Positions 10,073-18,626 of a stretch of 53,033 nt of DNA are shown here, one piece after another. The stretch covers positions 1 to 53,033 of the forward strand of contig JABFYH010000051.1 of assembly GCA_013361335.1 (NCBI GenBank). Direction: 5' to 3'. The translations under genes and the position numbers were made by a program. The notes below the pieces were generated by a model. The model did not search any database and was not told the DNA's origin. It saw nothing but the letters and a program-made list of their open reading frames with translations. Numbering within the stretch: the stretch's first letter is position 1; every line of letters starts with the position of its first letter. Source of the DNA: Gemmatimonadaceae bacterium. Its GTDB lineage: Bacteria > Gemmatimonadota > Gemmatimonadetes > Gemmatimonadales > Gemmatimonadaceae.

Positions 10073-11619
10073 GCCGCGCGCTCCGCGCCGGTCATGAGCG
10101 GCCCGACGGTGTCGGGCGTCGCCTCGCCGCGTGGCAGCACGGCCACGATGCGCCCGCCGTACATCACGGCGACGCGGTCCGCGAGCGCGAGCACCTCCGA
10201 CAGATCCGCCGAGACCAGCAGCACCGCCTTCCCCTGATCGCGGGCCTCACGCAGCCGCGCGTGGATGAACTCGATCGCGCCGACGTCGACCCCGCGGGTC
10301 GGCTGGGCGGCGAGCAGCACCTTGAAATCGCGCGCCATCTCGCGCGCGACGACGATCTTCTGCTGGTTCCCGCCCGACAGCGCGCGCGCCGGCAGCGCAG
10401 GGTCGGTGGGGCGGATGTCGTACGCGCCGATGAGCGTGCGTGCATGCGCGAGCACCCGGTCCATGTCGAGCGTGGGACCGCGGGTGAAGCGGTGCTGCTG
10501 TCCCAGGATGAGGTTCTCGGCCACGCTGTAGTCGAGGACGAGGCCGCGCTCGTGACGGTCCTCGGGGATGTGCGAGAGTCCGGCGTCGCCGCGCTCGCGC
10601 ACCGAGGCGCCGACGAGATCGCGGCCGCCGAGCAGGATGGCGCCCGTGGCGTGGCGCAGGCCGGCGATCGCTTCCACGAGCTCCGTCTGGCCATTCCCCT
10701 CCACGCCGGCGATGCCGAGGATCTCGCCGGGCTCGATGCCGAAGCTGACCTCGTCGACGAGCGCGGCGCGTCGCGTGCCGGCGACGCAGAGGGTGCGCAC
10801 CTCGAGCAGCGTGCCGGCCGCCCCCGGCGAAACGGCACCCCCGCTGCTCACCGGACCGGCGAGATCGGCGTCGAGGGCGAGGGCCACGTCGCGCCCGACC
10901 ATCGCCCGGGCGATCGCCTGCGGTGTCGCGCCGCGCGTGGGCATGCGCGCCACGGTGCGCCCCTGCCGCATGACGGTGATCGCGTCGCTCACGTCGATTA
11001 CCTCGTCGAGCTTGTGGGTGATGAGCACCACCGTGCCACCCGCGTCGCGCAGCGATCGCAGCACCTGCCACAGCTCGCGCACCTCGGGCGGCGAGAGGAC
11101 GGCGGTGGGCTCGTCGAGGATGAGGATCGTCGCGCCGCGATAGAGCGTCTTGAGGATCTCCACGCGTTGCGCCTCGCCCACCGACAGATCGGCGACGAGC
11201 CGGTCCGGCGGGACGGCGAGCCCCGTGCGCGCGCTCAAGGCGCGCACCGCCTCTTCGGCGGCCGCCCGGTCCAGCACCGGGCCGCGCGTGATCTCCGAGC
11301 CCAGCACGACGTTCTCGGCGACGGTGAGCGTCGGGACGAGCATGAAGTGCTGGTGCACCATCCCGACGCCGGCGGCGATGGCGTCGCTGGTCGTCCATCC
11401 CGTGACGTCGCGGCCGTTGACCATCATGGTGCCGGCGTCGGCGCCGTACATGCCGCTCAGGATGCGCATGAGCGTGGACTTGCCGGCGCCGTTCTCCCCG
11501 ACGAGGGCGTGGATCTCCCCCGCGGCGACGTCGAGGTCCGCCCCGCGATTCGCCAGCACCGGCCCGAACGATTTCTCGATCCCGCGCAGCGCGATCGCAC
11601 TTCCCGTCGTCTCAGTCAC
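10069..11619 (-). CDS. BMP-type nucleoside ABC transporter ATP-binding protein (two ATPase domains)
   Basis: A 516-residue fused double ATPase. The first domain has Walker [10 protein letters not shown], signature LSVGEAQR and Walker [11 protein letters not shown]. The second has a degenerate Walker A (GVEGNGQTE) and signature LSGGNQQK, with [11 protein letters not shown] in place of a strict Walker B. One active and one degenerate site is usual in sugar/nucleoside importers. The GTG at 11619 is chosen because an AGGGG ribosome binding site lies 5 nt before it; a longer open frame upstream runs into a palindromic element and is not coding. It energises uptake by the adjoining permeases. Confidence 0.9.
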
Positions 11620-11685
11620 CGACACCCCTCTACCGCCAATTGTCTTGGGAACGGCGATGGCAACCCCAATCGCAACGACAACAGC

Positions 11686-11886
11686 GAACGCGGATTGCGC
11701 GGATGAACGCGGATCATGCACATCGCTCCGTGCCCAGGACGCCTCCATGCGGCCGAACGCCTGTCCAACACCCCCAAAGTTCTTGAAAATGCTTTGAGGG
11801 TGGTGAAAGCTGCCTTGAGTGCGCGGAGGCGTCGTTCCTCTCGGAGCGATCCGCGTGATCCGCGTGCATCCGCGTGATCCGCGTTC
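11686..11886. repeat. 201-nt imperfect palindrome with GCGGAT-unit arms
   Basis: Outer arms 11686-11730 and 11842-11886 are 45 nt each and pair at 39 of 45 positions by my alignment. Inside, GACGCCTCC (11738-11746) pairs perfectly with GGAGGCGTC (11825-11833), and CACCCCCAAAG (11769-11779) pairs 10 of 11 with CTTTGAGGGTG (11792-11802) around a 12-nt tip. The unpaired sections between are of nearly equal length on both sides (7/8 and 22/22). It occupies most of the 352-nt space between the binding-protein gene and the ATPase gene, both minus strand, so it would be transcribed as a long hairpin. It may be a MITE-like or REP-like element. Confidence 0.75.
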
Positions 11887-11890
11887 TGCA

Positions 11891-11941
11891 GTTCGAGCCT
11901 CGGCGCGAAAGGCATGCGCGTTCCGCCGTTCGAGCCTCGGC
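11891..11941 (+). repeat. direct repeat GTTCGAGCCTCGGC, two copies
   Basis: The 14-mer occurs at 11891-11904 and 11928-11941, next to the right arm of the palindrome and just after the end of the binding-protein gene. It could be a flank or duplication associated with insertion of the palindrome. Confidence 0.55.
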
Positions 11942-11971
11942 ACGGCAGAGCGTCCGAACAGATTCGCACGC

Positions 11972-13009
11972 TCATCGCGTGCTCGGGACGACGATCCGAC
12001 CCGCGACGATGTCCTGCTTGAGCGACTCGAGGCGTGCGCGCACGTCAGCGGGGATGAGCTTCGCGTTGTTGGCGTCGTACACGTAGCCGACGCCGTTCTC
12101 CGCCAGGCCGTACTGGTAGATGCCGCCCTCGAAGCGGCGCTCCTTCACGCGCTTGATCGCGTCGAACACGGCGTTGTCCACCCCTTTCACCATCGACGTC
12201 AGCACGAAGCCGGGCGCTTCCTTGTACTGATCGGCGTCGACGCCGATGGCGAGCTTGCCGGTCTGCCGCGCCGCCTCGAACACGCCGAGCCCGGTGGAGC
12301 CGGAGGCGTGGAAGATCACGTTCACCCCCTGCTGGTACTGGCTGAGCGCCAGCTCCTTGCCCTTGCCCGGGTTGCGGAACGCCTCGGGGGTGACGCCGGC
12401 GTACTGCGAGATCACCTCGCAGTCGGGGCACACCTTCTTCACGCCGGCCTTGTAGCCCATCTCGAACTTCTGGATCAGCGGAAAGTCCATCCCGCCCACG
12501 AAGCCCACCTTCTTCGAGCGCCCCACCAGCGCGGCGAGCGCGCCGACGAGAAACGACCCCTGCTCCTCGCGGAACTTGAGCGCCGCGAGATTGGGCGGCG
12601 GCGGGATGACCTTGCCGTCCTGGTCGGTGGCGACCGAGTAGTCGACGCCGGCGAAGCGGGTGGTCGGGTACTCCTTCGCCAGCTGGGTGAGGTCGTCGGT
12701 GAAGATGAAGCCGACGCCGATCACGAGGTCCATGCCTTCGGCGGCAAGCAGCCGGAGACCTGACTCTCGATCTGACCCTTCGCCGGGCTCGATGAACCGC
12801 ACGCGCACGCCGAGCTCCTTCTCGGCCCGCTCGGCGCCGAGGTAGGCACCGTCGTTGAACGACTTGTCGCCGCGTCCGCCAAGGTCGAACACGACGCCGA
12901 CGTCGACCGTGTCGCCGGTGGGGGGCACGGCGGCACCGGACGGATGCACGAAGAGGAGCGCCACGTGGACGACGAGCAACACGCCCACGAGGATGAGAAG
13001 CTTCTTCAT
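11972..13009 (-). CDS. BMP family substrate-binding protein of a nucleoside ABC importer
   Basis: A 345-residue periplasmic binding protein. A hydrophobic N-terminus (about residues 3-20) acts as export signal or anchor; there is no lipobox cysteine. The sequence VFDLGGRGDKSFNDGAYLGAERAE is the start of the Bmp/Med fold, and the GVGFIFTDDL and RFAGVDYS segments line the ligand cleft. The family binds purine nucleosides. It is the first gene of the importer set on the minus strand but stands 352 nt from the ATPase gene, with a long palindrome between. That arrangement could let binding protein be made in excess over membrane subunits (inference). Confidence 0.9.
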   Translation of the reverse strand: MKKLLILVGVLLVVHVALLFVHPSGAAVPPTGDTVDVGVVFDLGGRGDKSFNDGAYLGAERAEKELGVRVRFIEPGEGSDRESGLRLLAAEGMDLVIGVGFIFTDDLTQLAKEYPTTRFAGVDYSVATDQDGKVIPPPPNLAALKFREEQGSFLVGALAALVGRSKKVGFVGGMDFPLIQKFEMGYKAGVKKVCPDCEVISQYAGVTPEAFRNPGKGKELALSQYQQGVNVIFHASGSTGLGVFEAARQTGKLAIGVDADQYKEAPGFVLTSMVKGVDNAVFDAIKRVKERRFEGGIYQYGLAENGVGYVYDANNAKLIPADVRARLESLKQDIVAGRIVVPSTR

Positions 13010-13057
13010 TCGGGGAAAGTCGTCCGTGGCACGGGGTGGGGCAAGGCTCGCGGCAGC

Positions 13058-13133
13058 GTGAACCGTGAACCGTGAACGGCGAACGGTGACTGCGGCCGCC
13101 GCGACGGTTCACGGCTCACCGTTCACGGTTAAC
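13058..13133. repeat. GTGAACC-unit hairpin in the divergent binding-protein/nadB gap
   Basis: Heptamers GTGAACC, GTGAACC, GTGAACG, GCGAACG form the left arm (13058-13090). The complementary units form the right arm (13105-13133), separated by a 14-nt GC-rich spacer holding GCGGCCGC. It fills most of the 156-nt gap between two divergent genes and ends about 20 nt before the nadB -10 box. Confidence 0.7.
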
Positions 13134-13153
13134 AGCCTGCGTCGCAGGCGTAC

Positions 13154-13159
13154 TACATT
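13154..13159 (+). promoter_or_regulatory. putative -10 box (TACATT) giving a leaderless nadB transcript
   Basis: TACATT is followed by six C residues and then the nadB ATG at 13166. There is no ribosome binding site. TTAACA (13129-13134) at the end of the repeat arm is a possible -35, at a long 19-nt spacing. Confidence 0.4.
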
Positions 13160-13165
13160 CCCCCC

Positions 13166-14674
13166 ATGCCCGACCGCACTCGAACCCGCTTTCTCGTCGT
13201 CGGCAGTGGCGTTGCCGGCCTGCACACGGCGTGGCGGGCGTCGCAGCATGGCGAGGTGCTGCTGCTGACCAAGCGCTCGCTGTTCGACAGCGCGACCGCC
13301 TACGCGCAGGGCGGCATCGCCGCCGCGCTCGGCGCGGGCGATTCGCCCACGCTGCATCGACAGGACACCCTGGCGGCCGGCGCCGCGCTGTGCGACGCGG
13401 CGGCGGTGCAGGTGCTGGTGGAGGAGGGACCGGCGCGCGTGCGGGAGCTCCAGACCGCCGGCGCCGAGTTCGACCTCGACCCGAGCGGCGAGCTCCTGCT
13501 CGGCCGCGAGGCGGCGCATTCGACCAACCGCATCGTGCACGCGCACGGCGATCAGACGGGGGCCGAGGTCGCGCGAACGCTCATCGCGCGCGTGCGTGCC
13601 AGCCGGCACATCCGCGTGCTCGAGCGGGCCCGCGTGCTCGACCTCATCGTCGTCCGCGGAGAGTGCTGCGGCGTGCGGGCGAGCGTGGCGGGCAAGGCGA
13701 TGGAGATCGTCGCCGACGCCACCGTGCTGGCGACCGGCGGCTGCGGCCAGGTCTACCGCTACACGACCAATCCCGTCGTCGCCACCGGCGACGGCTTCGC
13801 CATCGCGCATCGGGCCGGCGTCACCCTGGCGGACATGGAGTTCGTGCAGTTCCACCCCACCGCGCTCGACACGCCGGAGAATCCGCTCGCGCTCATCTCG
13901 GAAGCGGTGCGCGGCGAGGGAGCGGTCCTGGTCACCGAGCGGGGCGAGCGCTTCATGCAGAAGGTGCATCGACTCGCCGAGCTCGCGCCACGCGACGTCG
14001 TGGCGCGGGCGATCTTCCGCCAGCAGAAGAAGAGCCGCGTGTACCTCGACGCGCGGAAGCTGGGCCGCGGCTTCGCGAAGCGCTTCCCGGGCATCTTCGC
14101 CCTCTGTGGCGCGCGCGGCATCGATCCGCGCCGAGACCTCATCCCGGTCACCCCGGCCGCGCACTACATGATGGGCGGCGTGGTGACCGATCTGAACGGT
14201 CACTCGAGCATGAAGCGGCTGTACGCGGTGGGCGAGGTCGCGCGGACGGGGGTGCACGGCGCGAACCGCCTGGCGTCGAACTCGCTCCTCGAGGGGTTGG
14301 TGTTCGCCGAGCGGGTCGCGCGCGATCTCGCGGCAGCCGCGCCGTTGACGCGGCTGCCCGCCGCGAAGCGATGGGCGGTGCCTCCCTTCGCGGACCGCGG
14401 CGCCGCGCAGGTGGCCGCCGACCGGGTCCGCGCGGTGATGTGGGACTACGCCGGCATCGCGCGCACGGCCAAGGGGCTGCGCACGGCAGCCGTGGAGCTG
14501 GCCGACATCGAGGAGCGGCTGCCGCCGGGCGCCACCGAGGAGCTCAACCTCGTGCAGACCGCGCGGCTGATCGTGGACGGGGCGCTCCGGCGGAAGGAGT
14601 CGCGGGGTGGGCACTATCGCAGCGATTTCCCCAGGGCGAAGCGGACCTGGCGCGGGCGGCACATCGAGCTGTAG
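13166..14674 (+). CDS. nadB: L-aspartate oxidase
   Basis: First enzyme of de novo NAD synthesis: oxidises L-aspartate to iminoaspartate with FAD, feeding quinolinate synthase. The 502-residue protein has the FAD-binding GSGVAG motif near residue 12, the succinate-dehydrogenase-family region around REAAHSTNRIVHAHGDQTG, the active-site QFHPTAL and RGEGAVL segments, and SNSLLEG near the C-terminal FAD contact. A C-terminal helical domain is complete. nadA and nadC follow on the same strand after an inserted sensory trio, so the pathway is encoded here in full up to nicotinate mononucleotide. Confidence 0.95.
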   Translation: MPDRTRTRFLVVGSGVAGLHTAWRASQHGEVLLLTKRSLFDSATAYAQGGIAAALGAGDSPTLHRQDTLAAGAALCDAAAVQVLVEEGPARVRELQTAGAEFDLDPSGELLLGREAAHSTNRIVHAHGDQTGAEVARTLIARVRASRHIRVLERARVLDLIVVRGECCGVRASVAGKAMEIVADATVLATGGCGQVYRYTTNPVVATGDGFAIAHRAGVTLADMEFVQFHPTALDTPENPLALISEAVRGEGAVLVTERGERFMQKVHRLAELAPRDVVARAIFRQQKKSRVYLDARKLGRGFAKRFPGIFALCGARGIDPRRDLIPVTPAAHYMMGGVVTDLNGHSSMKRLYAVGEVARTGVHGANRLASNSLLEGLVFAERVARDLAAAAPLTRLPAAKRWAVPPFADRGAAQVAADRVRAVMWDYAGIARTAKGLRTAAVELADIEERLPPGATEELNLVQTARLIVDGALRRKESRGGHYRSDFPRAKRTWRGRHIEL

Positions 14675-14905
14675 AGCGGGTTGAATCGCTCCCGTGCGCG
14701 CCGATGATTGGCGCGTCATGCGAGGTGACACCGGGCGGGCTCGTGCGTCTAGCGAATGCAGCCGATACTGGCTGTAGTGCATGTGGTGGCCGACGCCGGC
14801 TTCCCGTGGGCGCCCCACCGGCGCCGCCCGAAAATGCCATCCCGCCCGCCCCACCTGCGGCCCGGCTCTGCCCGAGCGCCCGGTGTCGAACGCTAGAGGA
14901 CTCCC

Positions 14906-15343
14906 GTGAAGAAGCTGGCCCTGCTGCTCGCCCTCGCGACCCTGTCGATCGGCGCGTCACCTGCCGCGGCGCAAAGCGGGAAGTACGTCATCGTCGTGAA
15001 CCCGCGAAACCCGATCAAGCGGCTCAACGCGAACCAGCTCTCCAAGATCTACCTGGGCAAGCTCCAGGGCTGGGACATCGACGGCAAGATCGAGCCGGTG
15101 ATCGCGCTCGATCAGAAGGCGGGGTCCCCGCTGCGCGCGCAGTTCACGCAGGACGTCCTGCGAAAGTCGGTCGCCGAGGCGGACGCCTACTGGCGCCAGG
15201 AGATCTACGCCGGCCGCAGCTTCCCGCCGCTCGAGCAGAGCGAAGACGAGGCGCTCAACGCGGTACGCACCTCGCTCGGCGGCATCGCCTACGTGTCCGC
15301 GTCGGCTGATCTGAAGGGCGTGAAGGTCGTGAGCGTGCAATAG
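14906..15343 (+). CDS. secreted phosphate-binding-protein-like (PBP superfamily) small protein
   Basis: A 145-residue protein with a signal peptide ([23 protein letters not shown], cleavage after about residue 22), then one compact PstS-like domain. The [22 protein letters not shown] segment and the end GGIAYVSA are typical of small phosphate-ABC binding-domain proteins that stand alone, without transporter genes. The GTG start at 14906 has AGAGGA about 9 nt upstream. Its stop TAG shares its last G with the GTG start of the chemoreceptor, so the two are translationally coupled. I infer that it delivers a ligand signal to that receptor, as PstS-type proteins do for CtpL-type receptors. Confidence 0.75.
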   Translation: MKKLALLLALATLSIGASPAAAQSGKYVIVVNPRNPIKRLNANQLSKIYLGKLQGWDIDGKIEPVIALDQKAGSPLRAQFTQDVLRKSVAEADAYWRQEIYAGRSFPPLEQSEDEALNAVRTSLGGIAYVSASADLKGVKVVSVQ

Positions 15344-17133
15344 TGATCACTCGGATCGTCGGAGCGATCGATCGACTCCAGTTTCGCCAGAAGCTCCGCC
15401 TCGCCCCCTCGGTCGCCGCCGTCGCGCTGGGGCTGATCTTCCTCACCAACCTGCTGCTGGGCCTCGCGGTCGAGCGGCAGCAGACGCGTATCCAGCGCGG
15501 GTACTATCCCTCCGTGCAGCTGAGCGGACAGCTCACCGAGCTGCTCGTCTCCACCCAGCGCGCGCTGCAGGATGCCGCCGCCGCCAACGATCCGGAGCGC
15601 CTGGCCGTGGCCGACTCGCTGCGCGACGTCGTCGTGGCGGCGCTCCGTCAGGGCAACGCCGTGATGTCGCAGGACGACGTCGACAGCCTGAAGGCGGCGT
15701 ACACGTCGTACTATCAGATCGCCCGCGGCACGACCGAGAAGACGATGGCCGGCGAGCGCGGCGCCGCCGCGCTGACGGCGCTGCGCGAGATGATGGCCAG
15801 CCACAACCGGCTCCAGGACGCCCTCGAGAAGAACCGCGTCGACAACGTGGCGCAGATCGAGCGCGCCTTCCGGCAGCTGCGCGTGCTCCAGGTCGCCGGC
15901 TGGGTAGCTACCGCCCTGCTCACCATCGGTTGCGTCGCCATCCTGATCTGGCTGTCGCGCCTCACCTCGCGCGCCGTCGCGGCGCCGGTGAAGGAAGCGA
16001 TGCGCGTCGCCGACGCGCTCGCGGTGGGCGACGTCGGCGTCACGGTGAAGACCTTCGCCGACGACGAGCTGGGTCAGCTCCTCAACTCGATGCAGCAGAT
16101 GGTGCGCTACCTCCACGAGACCGCCGCCGTCGCCGAGCGGATCGGCCAGGGCGACGTGGACCTGGTGGTCACCCCGCGCTCGGAGCGCGATGCCTTCGGC
16201 AACGCCCTCGTGAACATGACGCACTACCTGAGCGACATGGCGCGCGTCGCCGACGAGATCTCGGCCGGCCGGCTGGACGCGCAGGTCGCGCCCCGCAGCG
16301 GGGCCGACCGGTTCGGCCACGCCTTCGTGTCGATGGCCCACAGCCTGTCCGATCTAATCGGCGACATCCGCTCCAGCGCCGACGCGATCGCCGTCGCCGC
16401 CACGCAGCTCACGGAGTCGGCGCAGGGGTTGTCGGAGGGGGCCACCGAGGAGGCGGCGAGCGTCACGCAGACCACCGGCAGCCTCGACGTCCTCAACGAC
16501 TCCATCGCCCGCACGGTGAAGGAGATCTCGCAGATGGAAGAGGTCGCGCGTCTCGGCGCCTCGGATGCGGAGCGGAGCGGCAAGGCGATGGAGACCACCG
16601 TCGCCGCGATGATGTCGATCACGGACAAGGTGACGGCGATCAACCAGATCGCCGATCAGACCAATCTCCTCGCGCTCAACGCCGCCATCGAGGCGGCGCG
16701 CGCCGGCCAGCAGGGGCGCGGCTTCGCCGTCGTCGCCGAGGAGGTGCGCCGCCTGGCGGACGTCTCGCGTCGCACCGCCGGGGAGATCACGGAGCTCGCG
16801 GCGCGCAGCAAGGCGACGGTGGCGCAGTCGGGTGAGCTCATCGACGGCCTCGTGCCGCGCATCCGTCAGACGGCCGCGATCGTGCAGGCGGTCTCCGCGT
16901 CGTCGTCGGAGCAGGTGCAGAGCCTGGATCTCGTGGGCCGCGCGATGCAGCAGGTGGACGACGTGACCCACCGCAACGCGGCGGCGGCGCAGCAGCTCGG
17001 CGCCATGGCGGAGGAGCTCACGGCGCAGTCCGAGACCCTGCAGGAGCTGATCGGCCGCTTCCGCGGCGTTCGCGGCGGCAGCGCCATGCTCCCGTCGGCG
17101 CCGAATGGCGGCCGCAAGCTCGCGACGGCCTGA
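15343..17133 (+). CDS. methyl-accepting chemotaxis protein with tandem HAMP units
   Basis: A 596-residue transmembrane chemoreceptor. Membrane segments are at about residues 22-43 and 184-206, enclosing a helical periplasmic sensor of about 140 residues. After the second segment come three successive HAMP-like units (about 212-255, 257-298 and 299-340). The kinase-control module follows, with its hairpin tip near 433-465 ([21 protein letters not shown]). No CheR-binding pentapeptide is present at the C-terminus. The GTG start overlaps the binding-protein stop by one base. It should signal to a CheA/CheW pair encoded elsewhere; the CheY-like gene downstream is the only other chemotaxis-type gene here. 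Confidence 0.9.
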   Translation: MITRIVGAIDRLQFRQKLRLAPSVAAVALGLIFLTNLLLGLAVERQQTRIQRGYYPSVQLSGQLTELLVSTQRALQDAAAANDPERLAVADSLRDVVVAALRQGNAVMSQDDVDSLKAAYTSYYQIARGTTEKTMAGERGAAALTALREMMASHNRLQDALEKNRVDNVAQIERAFRQLRVLQVAGWVATALLTIGCVAILIWLSRLTSRAVAAPVKEAMRVADALAVGDVGVTVKTFADDELGQLLNSMQQMVRYLHETAAVAERIGQGDVDLVVTPRSERDAFGNALVNMTHYLSDMARVADEISAGRLDAQVAPRSGADRFGHAFVSMAHSLSDLIGDIRSSADAIAVAATQLTESAQGLSEGATEEAASVTQTTGSLDVLNDSIARTVKEISQMEEVARLGASDAERSGKAMETTVAAMMSITDKVTAINQIADQTNLLALNAAIEAARAGQQGRGFAVVAEEVRRLADVSRRTAGEITELAARSKATVAQSGELIDGLVPRIRQTAAIVQAVSASSSEQVQSLDLVGRAMQQVDDVTHRNAAAAQQLGAMAEELTAQSETLQELIGRFRGVRGGSAMLPSAPNGGRKLATA

Positions 17134-17157
17134 CGCACATCCACGTTCGAGGGTGAC

Positions 17158-17535
17158 GTGAAGATCCTCGTGGCCGACGACGATCGGGTGCTGTCGCAGC
17201 TGCTCTGCGACGTGGTGCGAAAAGGGGGACACCTTCCCATCCCCGCCTTCGACGCGATGCAGACGCTGATGTTCGCCATGCGCGCGCCGGCGCCGGCGCT
17301 GATCATCCTCGACATCAACATGCCGGGCGGCACCGGGCTCGAGGCGCTCCGCAAGCTGAAGCTCTCGGCGCGCACCGCGCCCATCCCGGTGATCGTGCTG
17401 AGCGGCAGCGACGACGCCGCGGTGCCGGACCAGGTGCGGGCGCTCGGGGCTGCCGAGTTCCTCCCGAAGCCGATCGACCCCGACGTCCTGCTGGGCGTGA
17501 TCGAGCGCGTGCGCGAGGCCGAGACCGCCCGGTGA
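17158..17535 (+). CDS. single-domain response regulator (CheY-like)
   Basis: A 125-residue stand-alone receiver: acidic residues in VADDDR (7-9), phospho-acceptor Asp52 (IILDINMPGG), switch Ser in VLSGSDD, and Lys in FLPKPID near residue 103. The GTG start is 25 nt after the chemoreceptor, so it probably belongs to the same transcript and relays that receptor's signal. There is no output domain. Its stop codon sits in the -35 region of the nadA promoter. Confidence 0.88.
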   Translation: MKILVADDDRVLSQLLCDVVRKGGHLPIPAFDAMQTLMFAMRAPAPALIILDINMPGGTGLEALRKLKLSARTAPIPVIVLSGSDDAAVPDQVRALGAAEFLPKPIDPDVLLGVIERVREAETAR

Positions 17536-17560
17536 CGGGCCGGAGCGCCGGCGTTAGCTT
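17532..17560 (+). promoter_or_regulatory. putative nadA promoter, leaderless
   Basis: GTGACG (17532-17537) as -35, a 17-nt spacer, and TAGCTT (17555-17560) as -10. Six nt later is the nadA ATG, so transcription would start at the start codon. No ribosome binding site is present. The -35 overlaps the stop codon of the CheY-like gene. Confidence 0.5.
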
Positions 17561-17566
17561 GCACGA

Positions 17567-18601
17567 ATGTCGATTCCCGACACCCACATCCGGTCGCGCG
17601 AGGAGCTGATCGCGGACCTGCAGGGCGAGATCAGGACGCTGGCGCGCGAGCGCAACGCGGTCATCCTCGCGCACAACTACGAGCGCGCCGAGGTCCAGGA
17701 CGTCGCCGACTACGTGGGCGACTCGCTCGGCCTGTCGCGCGAGGCGGCCAAGACCGACGCCGACGTCATCGTCTTCTGCGGCGTCCACTTCATGGCCGAG
17801 ACGGCCGCGGTGCTCTCGCCGCGGAAGACCGTGCTCCTGCCCGATCTGGCGGCCGGCTGCTCCCTCGCCTCGATGATCGACGCGGAGCAACTCCGCGCCT
17901 GGAAGGCCGAGCATCCGGGCGCCGTCGTCGTGTCGTACGTCAACACGACAGCCGAGGTGAAGGCGGAAAGCGACTACTGCTGCACGTCGGGGAATGCGCT
18001 GGAGGTCGTGAACGCCATCCCGGCCGAGACGGAGATCCTGTTCTGCCCCGACATGTTCCTCGGCGCGCACGTGAAGCGGATGAGCGGCCGCGACAACATC
18101 CGGATCTGGATGGGCGAGTGCCACGTGCACGCGGGGATCGATCCCGAGCACATCCGGCTTCGTCGTGCCGAGCACCCGGGGGCGGAGTTCCTCATCCATC
18201 CCGAGTGCGGCTGTTCCACGAGCGTGCTCGAGGCGATGTCGGCCGGTGAAGTCGACCCCGAAGGGGTGCAGATCCTCTCGACGGAGGGCATGATCAAGCG
18301 GCCTGCCCTGTCCGATGCCGAGGACTTCATCGTCGCGACGGAGGTCGGGATCCTCCATCGGCTGCGTCGCGAGAATCCGGCGAAGCGGTTCTTCGCCGCC
18401 AACGATCGCGCGGCCTGTGCCTACATGAAGGTGACCACGCTTCCGAAGGTGCGGCGGTCGCTGGTCGAGATGACGCATCGCATCACGGTGCCGGCGCCGG
18501 TCGCGGCGCGGGCGCGTCGTGCCATCGAGCGGATGATCGCCATCGGGGGGCAGCAGCCGCTGAGCCCCGTTCCCGAGAAGACGGTGGACCCGGGCGAATA
18601 G
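17567..18601 (+). CDS. nadA: quinolinate synthase
   Basis: Condenses iminoaspartate with dihydroxyacetone phosphate to quinolinate, using a [4Fe-4S] cluster. The 344-residue protein shows the family landmarks: AHNYERAEVQDVADYVGDSL near the N-terminus, GVHFMAE, the cysteine-containing YCCTSGNA and PECGCSTS segments, the substrate-binding HPEC region, and the C-terminal ACAYMK cysteine. It forms the de novo NAD pathway with nadB upstream and nadC 25 nt downstream. A strong candidate promoter immediately before it suggests it is expressed independently of the sensory trio. Confidence 0.95.
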   Translation: MSIPDTHIRSREELIADLQGEIRTLARERNAVILAHNYERAEVQDVADYVGDSLGLSREAAKTDADVIVFCGVHFMAETAAVLSPRKTVLLPDLAAGCSLASMIDAEQLRAWKAEHPGAVVVSYVNTTAEVKAESDYCCTSGNALEVVNAIPAETEILFCPDMFLGAHVKRMSGRDNIRIWMGECHVHAGIDPEHIRLRRAEHPGAEFLIHPECGCSTSVLEAMSAGEVDPEGVQILSTEGMIKRPALSDAEDFIVATEVGILHRLRRENPAKRFFAANDRAACAYMKVTTLPKVRRSLVEMTHRITVPAPVAARARRAIERMIAIGGQQPLSPVPEKTVDPGE

Positions 18602-18626
18602 CGCCCCCACCGCACGAGGAGGGCTC

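Noticed and set aside
14675..14905. Riboswitch upstream of the small binding protein
   Set aside because: An imperfect stem (14756-14763 with 14770-14782) is present, but no recognised aptamer core such as GEMM, TPP or cobalamin can be matched.
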